In this document: piece by piece, positions 9,037-16,754 of the stretch
Numbering within the stretch: position 1 is the first letter of the stretch
Layout of the letters: every line of letters starts with the position of its first letter
Source: JAWUXM01 sp034111325
GTDB taxonomy: Bacteria; Pseudomonadota; Alphaproteobacteria; Rickettsiales; JABIRX01
Length of the DNA: 18,095 nucleotides
Assembly: GCA_034111325.1 (NCBI GenBank)
Contig: JAWUXM010000009.1
Coordinates: 1 to 18,095 of the forward strand
Reading direction: 5' to 3'
Made by a program: the position numbers and the translations under genes
Notes under the pieces: model-generated
Databases searched by the model: none
Told to the model about the DNA's origin: nothing
What the model saw: only the letters and a program-made list of their open reading frames with translations

Positions 9037-11439
9037 CTAATCAAGATTAGCAGCGCGTTCGATAAATATCGGCAGCCATATTTCAGGGTCATCCCCTACT
9101 TCTTTAATGATCTCATCAAGCAACATGATTGTCTCCACTCGGCCAGATAAAATATTAATAATATCATCCATTCCCCGCAAATCGATTTTTGCGACGACTG
9201 AGTCATTACCCTGCTTTACTAAGAAAAATCTACTACCGGGGTCGGTAGTTTTTACGATTTCAAATTCACGCTCACTTAACATGAATACTTTTTTATAAGG
9301 CTCGGTTGCACGTAAATTTGGCAAGAAAATTTGCGTTGCAGTTTGCTGAACTAACGTATCACTAATCGAACTACTTGTCGCATCCTCAACCGATTGCGTT
9401 GCAAACACTACCATGGCATTAAGCTTACGCATGACTTTGAGCCAATCCTTAATTTTTGGTGCAAAAACTGGGTTATCAATCAATGCCCAAGCCTCATCGA
9501 GAATTACCATTGTTGGCGAACCATCCAGCGAAAGATTAATCTTATGGAAGAGATATATTAATACGGCTGGCAGGCTTGCTTTATCACGAATTACATCTGC
9601 CATTTCAAAACCAAAGCTACGTGCATTATCAAAATTTAATAGATCCTCCTCATTATCAAATAATAATGCATGCGACCCTCTACCATGCCACATCTCCAAC
9701 CTACCTGCTAGGCTACCAGGGCCAGCCAAACCAAGGAAAGGTGCGATATTACGCAAACGTCTTTCTTTTTTATCAAGTTTATAATTACCATCTATTGCCT
9801 CATTCAAGCGCGCAACATCTTCAGAATTAAGCTTATCATCATTAGTTGAAACTAAGGCTTTCAGCCATTCAAGCAAAAAGGCACGGTTTTCTGATGTATC
9901 GTCAAGTTGCAATGGGTTAAAGGCGGATTTCTTACCAGCGCTAATTAATGTATGCACGCCACCAATTGAACGGATGAATAGTTCTGCACCACGATCTTTG
10001 TCGAAAAAGAAAATTCGCGGGTTATATTTTTGCGCTTGCGCACAGAGGAAATTCATCAAAACGGTTTTACCAGCACCAGTAGGCCCAATAATCATCGTGT
10101 GGCCAACATCACGTGAATGAAAATTAAAGAAATATGGTGTTCCAGATGTGGTGCCTAAAACGGTTACTGCATCACCCCAATGATTCCCTTTTCTTTTGCC
10201 AGAAGGGTAATTATGAAAGGATGCAAAACCTGATAGATTCAACGTATTGACCGTTGCTGTCCGCACCAGAAAATCATGATTTGCTGGCAATTGCCCCCAA
10301 TATGCAGGCTCCATATTCATTCTTTCACGTATAGCATTAATACCGACATTTGAGAACTCTACTACCGCAAGCGATAAAGCATTTTCTAACGCTCTGACAT
10401 TATTTTCTATACATAAAACTGAAATATGGTGTTTTCCAAAAGCAATTTCTCCACTCATAGAAATATCCAATGCTTCACTAATTTCAGAAATTTGTGATTT
10501 CGCAATATCCTCCGACTGAATCAAACGATTTTGTTGCAGCTGCATACTAGCAATTGCTGCACTACGATCGATAAAAGAAAATGATTGCGTGATGATAAAT
10601 TCAAATGGTAGTTTTAAAAAGCCATCTAACATCCCGACATGTGTCATCGGGCGATATTCTTTAAGGCTAATAACCCCTGCAAATTTGTTACCCAACGCAC
10701 CCTTCACCTCAATTGACTTCGGGCCAAAATATAATCTTTGTGATGGTAGATATTTTGAAATATCCATAGTTGGCACCAACATTGGTTGCTTCACACCACA
10801 ATTTGCTAACATTCCCAAAAATTCTAATATTTGTGAATATGCGCCGGCCTTTGTATTAACAACACCAAGTAATTCAGCACCATAATTTGAATAAGTATTT
10901 AAAACACGATCAACTATTTCACTAAGCTCTGAATACATATCACGCATCTCCCTGATCCATGCATCCTTATCAGTTTGTCTTTGAATAGCTTTTGCAGCAT
11001 TCTCAAAAAAAGCCGCTGTAGAAGTGTCATTTTTTCGTATAACAGTGATATAATGTTCATTAATGAATGTATCTTTTCCACTGTTTCTTGCCTTCCATTC
11101 CTCATTAAGATAGTGCGAAAATAAATTCGGCATTTTACTATCAACAAAAGCCTCTTGCCGACGCCTAACTGTGTGAAACCACATAGCAAACTTACCACTA
11201 CCCATCCCTTTAAATAGTGAGTTTCTAAGACTCTTCTTAATCTCTAGCTCTTCATCATCCGCAGTTTCGAAAGAATAACCGCTAATTTTGATCACTGACA
11301 TTAACTCATTAGTTTTTGTCAGGATTGTCGTGCTGTTATAGTGAGTTTGGTAAGGGATGAATTCAGATGCAGAGAATTCTTTTTCGGCAAATTTATGGTT
11401 TTTGCTATAGGTTTTACGAAATTTAAAATAATTAAACAT
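9037..11439 (-). CDS. virB4: VirB4, T4SS ATPase
   Basis: 800 residues, the usual size for VirB4/TrbE/CagE ATPases. The N-terminal half (1-400) matches the CagE/TrbE/VirB domain in layout. The C-terminal RecA-like ATPase has Walker A GPTGAGKT at 452-459, FFFDKDRGAELFIRSIGG at 477-494 and Walker B MVILDEAW at 644-651, followed by WLKVMRKLNAMVVFATQS (666-683). No signal peptide is present; the protein is cytoplasmic and membrane-associated. VirB4 hydrolyses ATP to drive pilus or channel assembly and substrate transfer. All the main catalytic motifs look intact. The ATG overlaps the virB3 stop by one base (TGATG), so the two are translationally coupled, as in other Rickettsiales. Confidence 0.97.
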   Translation of the reverse strand: MFNYFKFRKTYSKNHKFAEKEFSASEFIPYQTHYNSTTILTKTNELMSVIKISGYSFETADDEELEIKKSLRNSLFKGMGSGKFAMWFHTVRRRQEAFVDSKMPNLFSHYLNEEWKARNSGKDTFINEHYITVIRKNDTSTAAFFENAAKAIQRQTDKDAWIREMRDMYSELSEIVDRVLNTYSNYGAELLGVVNTKAGAYSQILEFLGMLANCGVKQPMLVPTMDISKYLPSQRLYFGPKSIEVKGALGNKFAGVISLKEYRPMTHVGMLDGFLKLPFEFIITQSFSFIDRSAAIASMQLQQNRLIQSEDIAKSQISEISEALDISMSGEIAFGKHHISVLCIENNVRALENALSLAVVEFSNVGINAIRERMNMEPAYWGQLPANHDFLVRTATVNTLNLSGFASFHNYPSGKRKGNHWGDAVTVLGTTSGTPYFFNFHSRDVGHTMIIGPTGAGKTVLMNFLCAQAQKYNPRIFFFDKDRGAELFIRSIGGVHTLISAGKKSAFNPLQLDDTSENRAFLLEWLKALVSTNDDKLNSEDVARLNEAIDGNYKLDKKERRLRNIAPFLGLAGPGSLAGRLEMWHGRGSHALLFDNEEDLLNFDNARSFGFEMADVIRDKASLPAVLIYLFHKINLSLDGSPTMVILDEAWALIDNPVFAPKIKDWLKVMRKLNAMVVFATQSVEDATSSSISDTLVQQTATQIFLPNLRATEPYKKVFMLSEREFEIVKTTDPGSRFFLVKQGNDSVVAKIDLRGMDDIINILSGRVETIMLLDEIIKEVGDDPEIWLPIFIERAANLD

Positions 11440-11732
11440 CAGTAAACATCATAAGAATTAGCACGATAAAACATTTTATTCTTACATTTGGAACATTTCG
11501 AACCCTTCATCATCAGTAATTCAATTGCAAGAGGCTCTTTCAAACAAACAAAATAAGCAAGACCATGTAATAATGGCAAGGCAAGGAACCCTTTAAAGTC
11601 ATTACTGAGAATAAAATATATAAGGCATGAAAACCCATTAAGAACAGCGAAAGGGTAAGTCACCCCGAACACCATTGCTGGACGTGTTAAACCTAGAAAT
11701 AATGGATCTGATTTTATCTGACCTCCTGACAT
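11439..11732 (-). CDS. virB3: VirB3, T4SS inner-membrane protein
   Basis: 97 residues from the ATG at 11732. The N-terminus MSGGQIKSDPLFLGLTRPAM has the DPLFxGLTRPAM signature of VirB3. Two hydrophobic stretches follow (about 20-40 and 48-63), then the KEPLAIEL motif and a C-terminus ending NSYDVY. The frame runs further upstream to a TTG at 11795 (118 residues), but the ATG is preferred. It has AGGAGGT six bases upstream (11739-11745), family alignment begins at MSGG, and the longer form would overlap a promoter-like sequence. VirB3 is a small inner-membrane subunit that works with VirB4; in some systems the two are fused. The stop overlaps the virB4 start. Two CxxC-like cysteine pairs near the C-terminus (SKCSKCKNK) are visible; their role is unknown. 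Confidence 0.93.
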   Translation of the reverse strand: MSGGQIKSDPLFLGLTRPAMVFGVTYPFAVLNGFSCLIYFILSNDFKGFLALPLLHGLAYFVCLKEPLAIELLMMKGSKCSKCKNKMFYRANSYDVY

Positions 11733-11738
11733 GCAACC

Positions 11739-11745
11739 ACCTCCT
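11739..11745 (-). promoter_or_regulatory. Strong Shine-Dalgarno of virB3
   Basis: Minus-strand AGGAGGT, a full match to the anti-Shine-Dalgarno core, ends six bases before the ATG at 11732. It decides the virB3 start against the upstream TTG at 11795. It is the strongest ribosome binding site noticed in this otherwise weakly marked region. Confidence 0.85.
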
Positions 11746-11767
11746 ATTTGCAAATAATTCTTGGCTG

Positions 11768-11795
11768 ATTCTATTGATCTAACAACAGTAATCAA
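11768..11795 (-). promoter_or_regulatory. Possible virB3-virB4-virB6 promoter
   Basis: On the minus strand, TTGATT (11790-11795), a 16-base spacer and TAGAAT (11768-11773) resemble a sigma-70 promoter: 4 of 6 and 5 of 6 matches to consensus. It sits in the 85-base gap between rbfA and virB3, the only sizeable gap between infB and the window edge. It could allow the secretion genes to be transcribed separately from nusA-infB-rbfA. In AT-rich DNA such matches arise by chance, so confidence is modest. Confidence 0.4.
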
Positions 11796-11817
11796 CTATT
11801 ATTCTGAAGCAAAATTT

Positions 11818-12183
11818 TTAACTTTCTTCGGTCTCTTTGAGTAACGTAGCTATTTTCTCTGCTTGTTCATATGAGTCATCATATTTGAAAAAAAGCTTAG
11901 GTAAAAATTTTAGAGTTGTGTTCCTTGCAACATAATTGCTAATTTCACGCAGGAACTCATTTAAGAATTTTATACAAGATTCCTTGTCTTCTGAATTCAT
12001 CATCACTCCAGAAGCGGGCAAAACATAGACCGTAGCATTTTTCAAATCAGGGCTAATTTTTACTTCTGATACAGTGATGAATACATCACCTAAAAAATGT
12101 TCATGGATTTTATCAATAGAAAAAGCATTGGAGAGGATTTTTTTTAAAGTCTCTCCGACTTTTAATTGTCTTTGTGTGGTCAT
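11818..12183 (-). CDS. rbfA: Ribosome-binding factor A
   Basis: 121 residues, normal for RbfA. This single KH-like domain protein binds the 30S subunit and assists late maturation of the 16S rRNA 5' region. The sequence has the expected order: RQLKVGETLKKILS helix at the N-terminus, FITVSEVKISPDLKNATVYV strand region (35-54), a central helix, then TTLKFLPKLFFKYDDSYEQA (88-107), matching the family's R-x-P-x-L-x-F-x-x-D-x-S motif. The start ATG overlaps the infB TGA by four bases (ATGA), so translation is coupled to infB. In most alphaproteobacteria truB, rpsO and pnp follow; here virB3 does. Confidence 0.95.
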   Translation of the reverse strand: MTTQRQLKVGETLKKILSNAFSIDKIHEHFLGDVFITVSEVKISPDLKNATVYVLPASGVMMNSEDKESCIKFLNEFLREISNYVARNTTLKFLPKLFFKYDDSYEQAEKIATLLKETEES

Positions 12184-14549
12184 GTTGCAGCCCGAGTAGA
12201 AACTTCAAATATTTCTAAACGATCACCCTCTTTCATGTCATTGAAATTCTCTAGCGATATGCCACATTCCATACCTTTTGTTACTTCTTTAACATCATCT
12301 TTGAAATGTTTGAGAGCTTTTATTTTATCTTCAGCAATAACAATTGCATCACGTATAACACGACAGCTTGCATTTCTAAGTGCTACACCGTCAAGGACAT
12401 AACAACCTGCAATTTTACCATATTTACTTAAATTAAATATTTGCCTAACTTCAGCCTTACCTACTTCAGTTTCTGTAACAATAGGCTTTAGTAAACCAAC
12501 AACTGCAGCTCTCACATCATCCATAAGATTATAGATTATAGAATAATACTTAATCTCCGCCTCATCTTTATAGCTGTCCCGAATATGGTCATTACGTACA
12601 TTAAATGCTAAAATAATGGCATCTGATGCTTTCGCCAGAATAATGTCTGATTCGGTAACACCACCAACTGCCGAATGAATAATTTTAACGTCAACTTCAT
12701 CATTAGATAAAGCCTTTAAACCATTAACTACAGCCTCAACCGAACCTTTAACATCGGCCTTGACGACTAATGATAAACGTATTTTTTTATCTTCACCAAG
12801 ATCAGAGAAGACATCTTCCAACTTTCTTTTATTACGCTCAACAGCAACAAGATCACGCTCTTTTTTAACACGATATTCAACAATCTCACGTGCAGTTTTA
12901 TCATTTTCCACAACATCAAAACTACTACCAGATTCTGGAGCCTTATCTAAACCAAAAACTTCAACAGCAATTGACGGAGCTGCCTCTTTTGCTTTACGCC
13001 CCTTATCATCAATTAACACTCTTACTTTACCATGAGCACTACCTGCAACTACTATATCGCCAACTTTTAGCGTACCGTTCTGCACTAGGAACGTTGCTAC
13101 TATACCACGTGATTTATCAATTTTTGATTCGATAATTGTGCCTGAAGCTCTACGTTTATAATTAGCTTTCAAATCTAAAATTTCAGCTTGCAGTAATATT
13201 GCTTCCTCTAATTTATCAAGACCGAGTTTTTGCTTAGCTGAAACTTCTACAACAATTACATCACCACCAACAGCCTCAGTTATCACATCATGTTGCAATA
13301 GCTCATTTACAACTTTCTGCGGATCAGCACCCTCTTTATCAATTTTATTAATCGCAACAATAATTGGCACTTCAGCTGCTTTCGCATGATTAATTGCCTC
13401 AATTGTTTGCTCTTTTATACCATCATCCGCCGCAACTACGAGAACTACAATATCAGTGGTTTTGGCACCACGCATACGCATTGCAGTAAATGCCGCATGC
13501 CCTGGTGTATCAAGGAATGTGATGATGCTACCATTAACATGTATACAAGATGCTCCAATATGCTGAGTAATCCCGCCAGATTCGCCAGCTACGATGTCTG
13601 TCTGACGCAATGCATCAAGCAAAGATGTTTTCCCGTGGTCGACATGCCCCATCACAGTTACAACTGCTGGACGCGACTGTAAATCTGAATCATTATCAAC
13701 TTCTGTTGCTAGGATATTTTCAACATCACCTTCTGAAACACGTTTAGGAGTATGACCAAACTCACCAACAACCAGCTCCGCTGTATCAGCATCGATTGAT
13801 TTGCTAGCGGTGATCATCATCCCCATCTTCATGAGCTCTTTAACTACATCAGTACTACGTACCGCCATTCTATTAGCCAATTCTTGTACAGAAATTGTTT
13901 CTGGAATAATAATTTCTTTTGTTGTTTTTTCTTGCGACTTATTAGAATCATGCCCAGCTCTTTTAGCCTTTTCTCTGGCACGTCTAATCGATGCTAGCGA
14001 GCGTGATTTTTGACCTTCGCCATCTTCACTTTCGCTATATTTATTGCTACGTCTTGATTGCTGAATATATTTCGGCTTTGAGAGAAACATGCTTGCTTCA
14101 CTCGTATTGTTGAGAAGCTTTTGTTTTGCACTTGATACGAAAGTTATCTGGCTTAGCTTTTTCTTTGCTTTTGGTTCAGCAGATTTCGTATTTAGATCAA
14201 TTGTTTTCTCAACAACTGGTGCTTTTGTACGAACTGCTTGCTCCTCTTTAATTTCTTTATGTGCTTGCGCAATTTTATCTTTCTTAGCCTTGCGCTGATC
14301 ATCTACATTTTCAACCATAGACGCAGCAAGAACTTCTTGGCGTTTTTTTGCTTCTTGCGCAGTAAGATTTCTAGGGTTTTTATTATGAACAGTTAGCTCA
14401 GCTGGCTTTTGAACAGTAGGCGCAACCTTTACGTCCTCTACTGTTGCAGCTGCTCGTGCACCACGCCTTTTTTTTATTACGACTTGTACAGAAGAAACGG
14501 ATTTACGCCCTCTTCCGCCGCTATTTTTAAAGTCACCTTGTTCAGCCAT
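12180..14549 (-). CDS. infB: Translation initiation factor IF-2
   Basis: 789 residues. IF-2 is the GTPase that brings initiator tRNA to the 30S subunit and promotes subunit joining. Residues 1-210 are a charged, Lys/Ala-rich, probably disordered region. The IF2_N domain starts near ISVQELANRMAVRSTDVVKE (219-238). The G domain has G1 GHVDHGKT (301-308), G3 DTPGH (347-351), G4 NKID (401-404) and G5 SAK (437-439). The rest covers domains II, III and the C-terminal initiator-tRNA domain, ending MKEGDRLEIFEVSTRAAT. All GTPase motifs are intact. It begins 17 bases after nusA with no evident Shine-Dalgarno sequence. The ylxR gene usually found between nusA and infB is absent. Confidence 0.98.
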   Translation of the reverse strand: MAEQGDFKNSGGRGRKSVSSVQVVIKKRRGARAAATVEDVKVAPTVQKPAELTVHNKNPRNLTAQEAKKRQEVLAASMVENVDDQRKAKKDKIAQAHKEIKEEQAVRTKAPVVEKTIDLNTKSAEPKAKKKLSQITFVSSAKQKLLNNTSEASMFLSKPKYIQQSRRSNKYSESEDGEGQKSRSLASIRRAREKAKRAGHDSNKSQEKTTKEIIIPETISVQELANRMAVRSTDVVKELMKMGMMITASKSIDADTAELVVGEFGHTPKRVSEGDVENILATEVDNDSDLQSRPAVVTVMGHVDHGKTSLLDALRQTDIVAGESGGITQHIGASCIHVNGSIITFLDTPGHAAFTAMRMRGAKTTDIVVLVVAADDGIKEQTIEAINHAKAAEVPIIVAINKIDKEGADPQKVVNELLQHDVITEAVGGDVIVVEVSAKQKLGLDKLEEAILLQAEILDLKANYKRRASGTIIESKIDKSRGIVATFLVQNGTLKVGDIVVAGSAHGKVRVLIDDKGRKAKEAAPSIAVEVFGLDKAPESGSSFDVVENDKTAREIVEYRVKKERDLVAVERNKRKLEDVFSDLGEDKKIRLSLVVKADVKGSVEAVVNGLKALSNDEVDVKIIHSAVGGVTESDIILAKASDAIILAFNVRNDHIRDSYKDEAEIKYYSIIYNLMDDVRAAVVGLLKPIVTETEVGKAEVRQIFNLSKYGKIAGCYVLDGVALRNASCRVIRDAIVIAEDKIKALKHFKDDVKEVTKGMECGISLENFNDMKEGDRLEIFEVSTRAAT

Positions 14550-14566
14550 AATAATTTAAATGTTAA

Positions 14567-16111
14567 TTAAGCAGGAGTTTCACTAACCGTATCATTTTCT
14601 ACTGGCTCTTCTGACGGCGCAAACATAATATCTCTTGCTGCCATGATCATCTCATCGATTTGATCATCAGATAAGCCACTTTCTTCTATAATTTCCTTAA
14701 ACTCATCACGTGCTAAATCAGCAAGATCCGATAAGGTTTTTACCTTGTTCTTGACTAATTGCGCCATAATAACTCTTGACATATGCGGCAAAGATTCTGC
14801 CTGAACATCATAACCAAGATCCTCCCATTTATATTTGTCATATTCAGGGGAAGAGATATATTTAGATACTTTATTTAATAGTCCTTGAGCTTTAGCATCA
14901 TCGAAACCTTCGATCTCAACTAACTCTTCAGCGCCAGCTTCAACGATTTCTTCAATATCAACAAAACCTTCAGAAATTAACAATCTTGCGACCATATCAT
15001 CTAAACCAAGGCGATTGATGAATAAATCAGTCATTTTATCAAACTCACCTTTACGCAGTTTAGACTCTTCATCTTCAGTTAGAATATCAATATCCCAACC
15101 AATTAATTTTGAAGCTAAACGGACATTCTGCCCACGACGCCCAATGGCAATACTAAATTGACTATCATCAACAACGGCTTCGATTCTAGCTCTTTCTTCA
15201 TCAATAACAATTTTAGCAATATCCGCAGGAACTAAGGCATTAACTGCAAAAGTTGCTGGGTCAGATGACCATTCTATAATGTCGATCTTCTCGCCTTTTA
15301 ATTCATTAATCACGACCTGAACACGTGAACCTCTAACACCCACACAAGCACCAACAGGGTCAAGACCTGATTCAGCTGCATAAACTGCAACTTTAGCACG
15401 CGAACCGGGCTCACGGGAAACAGCTTTCATTTGGATTATACCATCGTAGATTTCTGGAACTTCTTGCATGAAGAGCTTCTCTATAAAGTCATTACTAGTT
15501 CTGGATAGATAAATTTGCGGACCAGAATCTCTACGTACGATCTCTTTTATTACAGCACGAACACGATCATTTTGCTTAAGATTCTCATTAGGGATAATGT
15601 CATTTTTCTCCAATACAGCTTCAGCGCCACCAACCTCTAATAAAACAGAGCGATAACCAACTTTTTTGACCACACCATTAATGATCTCGCCGACGCGATC
15701 TTTAAATTCTTCAAATTGCTTCTCCCTTTCTGCACTACGGACTTTTTGTACAATAACTTGTTTTGCGACTTGCGCAACAACACGACCAAAATCAATTGGC
15801 GGTAAATCCTGCGTAAGAACATCACCAACTTTTGCTTCTTTAGAAATTTTCTGTGCTTCTTTTAGCAGAATCTCTGTGAATTCATCTTCTATCTCCTCAG
15901 CAACAGTTAAGCGACGATAAATTTTAATAGAACCATTGATACGATCAATCGTAGCTTCGACATCATAGTCATTACCATATTTACGACGTGCTGCAACTTT
16001 GACTGCTTGCTCAATTGCGTCAATCACCGCTTCTTTGGGGATTGATTTTTCAACAGCAACAGCTTCTGCGACTCTTAACATATCCGCATTTCCTTTTACG
16101 TAATTTGACAC
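14567..16111 (-). CDS. nusA: Transcription termination/antitermination protein NusA
   Basis: 514 residues. NusA binds RNA polymerase and the nascent RNA, affecting pausing, termination and antitermination. Order of domains: N-terminal RNA-polymerase-binding domain (about 10-130), S1 domain (about 138-203), KH1 with VGACVGVRGSRVQVV (253-267), KH2 with IAIGRRGQNVRLASKL (321-336), then two helix-hairpin-helix C-terminal repeats (about 360-420 and 440-495), as is usual in Proteobacteria. The chosen start is a GTG at 16111, giving an N-terminus like other alphaproteobacterial NusA. An alternative ATG at 16081 has AAGGA upstream and would remove ten residues. The gene directly before nusA is not rimP, unlike in most bacteria. 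A terminator-like hairpin and a promoter-like sequence lie just upstream. Confidence 0.97.
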   Translation of the reverse strand: MSNYVKGNADMLRVAEAVAVEKSIPKEAVIDAIEQAVKVAARRKYGNDYDVEATIDRINGSIKIYRRLTVAEEIEDEFTEILLKEAQKISKEAKVGDVLTQDLPPIDFGRVVAQVAKQVIVQKVRSAEREKQFEEFKDRVGEIINGVVKKVGYRSVLLEVGGAEAVLEKNDIIPNENLKQNDRVRAVIKEIVRRDSGPQIYLSRTSNDFIEKLFMQEVPEIYDGIIQMKAVSREPGSRAKVAVYAAESGLDPVGACVGVRGSRVQVVINELKGEKIDIIEWSSDPATFAVNALVPADIAKIVIDEERARIEAVVDDSQFSIAIGRRGQNVRLASKLIGWDIDILTEDEESKLRKGEFDKMTDLFINRLGLDDMVARLLISEGFVDIEEIVEAGAEELVEIEGFDDAKAQGLLNKVSKYISSPEYDKYKWEDLGYDVQAESLPHMSRVIMAQLVKNKVKTLSDLADLARDEFKEIIEESGLSDDQIDEMIMAARDIMFAPSEEPVENDTVSETPA

Positions 16112-16150
16112 AGCTCCAAACCTCTAAAATCTTGTTATTGTTTATATAAT

Positions 16151-16173
16151 AAAAAAAGGCGGGAAAACCCACC
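16151..16173 (-). terminator. Intrinsic terminator or attenuator before nusA
   Basis: On the minus strand a six-pair stem GGTGGG/CCCGCC (one G-U pair) with a TTTT loop is followed at once by seven T residues. It lies 50 bases after the stop of the small basic gene and about 40 bases before the nusA start. It could end transcription of the two small genes, or act as an attenuator in the nusA leader. Confidence 0.8.
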
Positions 16174-16186
16174 TAATATGGACAGG

Positions 16187-16215
16187 ACTATAAATGTGGC
16201 TAAAAAAATTTGCAA
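16187..16215 (-). promoter_or_regulatory. Probable nusA-operon promoter
   Basis: Minus-strand TTGCAA (16210-16215), a 17-base spacer and TATAGT (16187-16192) form a good sigma-70-like promoter. The predicted start is near 16180. That is only a few bases before the terminator hairpin, so a transcript from here would carry that hairpin at its 5' end. No promoter of comparable quality was seen between the hairpin and nusA. Confidence 0.5.
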
Positions 16216-16222
16216 GGTTTAT

Positions 16223-16375
16223 TTACCTATGCTTTGCAGCTACCTTTCTCTTTTTCGGCTTACGAATCTTTTCCTCACAGAAAAGCAACATGTCTTTTGA
16301 AACAACTCCTTGTCTGTATAGTTTTATAACTAACTCTAGCATTTTATCTTTAAGGCCCTGTAACAACTCGACCAT
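16223..16375 (-). CDS. Small basic protein of unknown function with KPKKRKV-like tail
   Basis: A 50-residue frame beginning ATG one base after the stop of the upstream 106-residue gene (TGATATG), with GAGGAG four bases before it. An in-frame ATG at 16390 would add five residues. The N-terminal 35 residues look like two amphipathic helices (MVELLQGLKDKMLELVIKLY, then a second near SKDMLLFCEEK). The tail RKPKKRKVAAKHR is strongly basic, and net charge is about +8. I do not recognise the family. Coupling to a strongly acidic partner gene suggests the two products may bind each other. PKKRKV resembles a classical nuclear localisation signal, but nucleic-acid binding inside the bacterium is equally possible. 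The frame is too short to be certain; its support is the tight junction, ribosome binding site and terminator placement. Confidence 0.55.
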   Translation of the reverse strand: MVELLQGLKDKMLELVIKLYRQGVVSKDMLLFCEEKIRKPKKRKVAAKHR

Positions 16376-16376
16376 A

Positions 16377-16697
16377 TCACTCCTCTTCATCACTCCCCTC
16401 TATAATCATCATGGATTGTAACCGCTCAATTGACTGCAGTATATTTATTATCGCTTGCTCAATAGCCTTTTTTGATTGAGATGATATTTCTTCCTTTTCT
16501 AAAAGAGTCGTATATTTATCAGAGATGATGTCAAGCGAAGTGGTAACATTAGCAATGAACTGATCTATAGTTTCAAGCTTCTGTGATAATTGCTGATCAC
16601 CAAGGTTGGCAACAACTACCTCCTCAACAAATTCAGATATTAACTGAAAAAGCTCTAATAAATTATTATAAATTTTTTCTTGCTCTTTAGTCTGCAT
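16377..16697 (-). CDS. Acidic helical protein of unknown function
   Basis: 106 residues, almost wholly helix-forming, with no membrane segment and no signal peptide. About 21 acidic against 8 basic residues give a net charge near -13, and the C-terminus is acidic (GSDEEE). The ATG at 16697 has AAGGA eight bases upstream. It is divergent from pyrE, with 50 bases between the two starts, and is followed one base later by the small basic gene. I do not recognise the family. Size, acidity and helical content are like small secretion or flagellar chaperones and some antitoxins, but no diagnostic motif is visible, so this is only a comparison. Confidence 0.65.
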   Translation of the reverse strand: MQTKEQEKIYNNLLELFQLISEFVEEVVVANLGDQQLSQKLETIDQFIANVTTSLDIISDKYTTLLEKEEISSQSKKAIEQAIINILQSIERLQSMMIIEGSDEEE

Positions 16698-16706
16698 AAC
16701 TTCTAT

Positions 16707-16733
16707 CCTTACTACTCAATCAACCTTACTACT
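16707..16733. repeat. 10-base direct repeat in the pyrE/small-gene divergent region
   Basis: CCTTACTACT occurs at 16707-16716 and again at 16724-16733, a 17-base period (minus strand AGTAGTAAGG twice). One copy overlaps the candidate -10 of the minus-strand promoter and the other the ribosome binding site of the 106-residue gene. It could be an operator, or chance. Confidence 0.4.
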
Positions 16734-16754
16734 ATCATATCAAAAATATGTCAA
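16726..16754 (-). promoter_or_regulatory. Possible promoter of the two small genes
   Basis: Minus-strand TTGACA (16749-16754), a perfect -35 consensus, lies 17 bases from TAGTAA (16726-16731), a weak -10 (3 of 6). The -35 overlaps the start codon of divergent pyrE. The perfect -35 and spacing support it; the poor -10 does not. Confidence 0.35.

Noticed and set aside
9413..9830. Plus-strand frames of 123 and 84 codons opposite virB4
   Set aside because: They are antisense to the conserved ATPase region of virB4, resemble no family, and are explained by codon bias of the true gene.
11733..11795. Longer virB3 starting at TTG 11795
   Set aside because: TTG start without a ribosome binding site, 21 extra residues with no family counterpart, and a strong AGGAGGT site before the ATG at 11732.
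16108..16230. A riboswitch or rimP remnant upstream of nusA
   Set aside because: Only the promoter-like sequence and a simple hairpin were seen; no conserved aptamer pattern or rimP-like coding sequence was found.
16194..16421. Plus-strand 75-codon frame with a hydrophobic, signal-like N-terminus
   Set aside because: It lies antisense to the coupled small basic gene and the nusA promoter region, has no ribosome binding site, and hydrophobicity is expected opposite to Lys/Glu-rich coding DNA.
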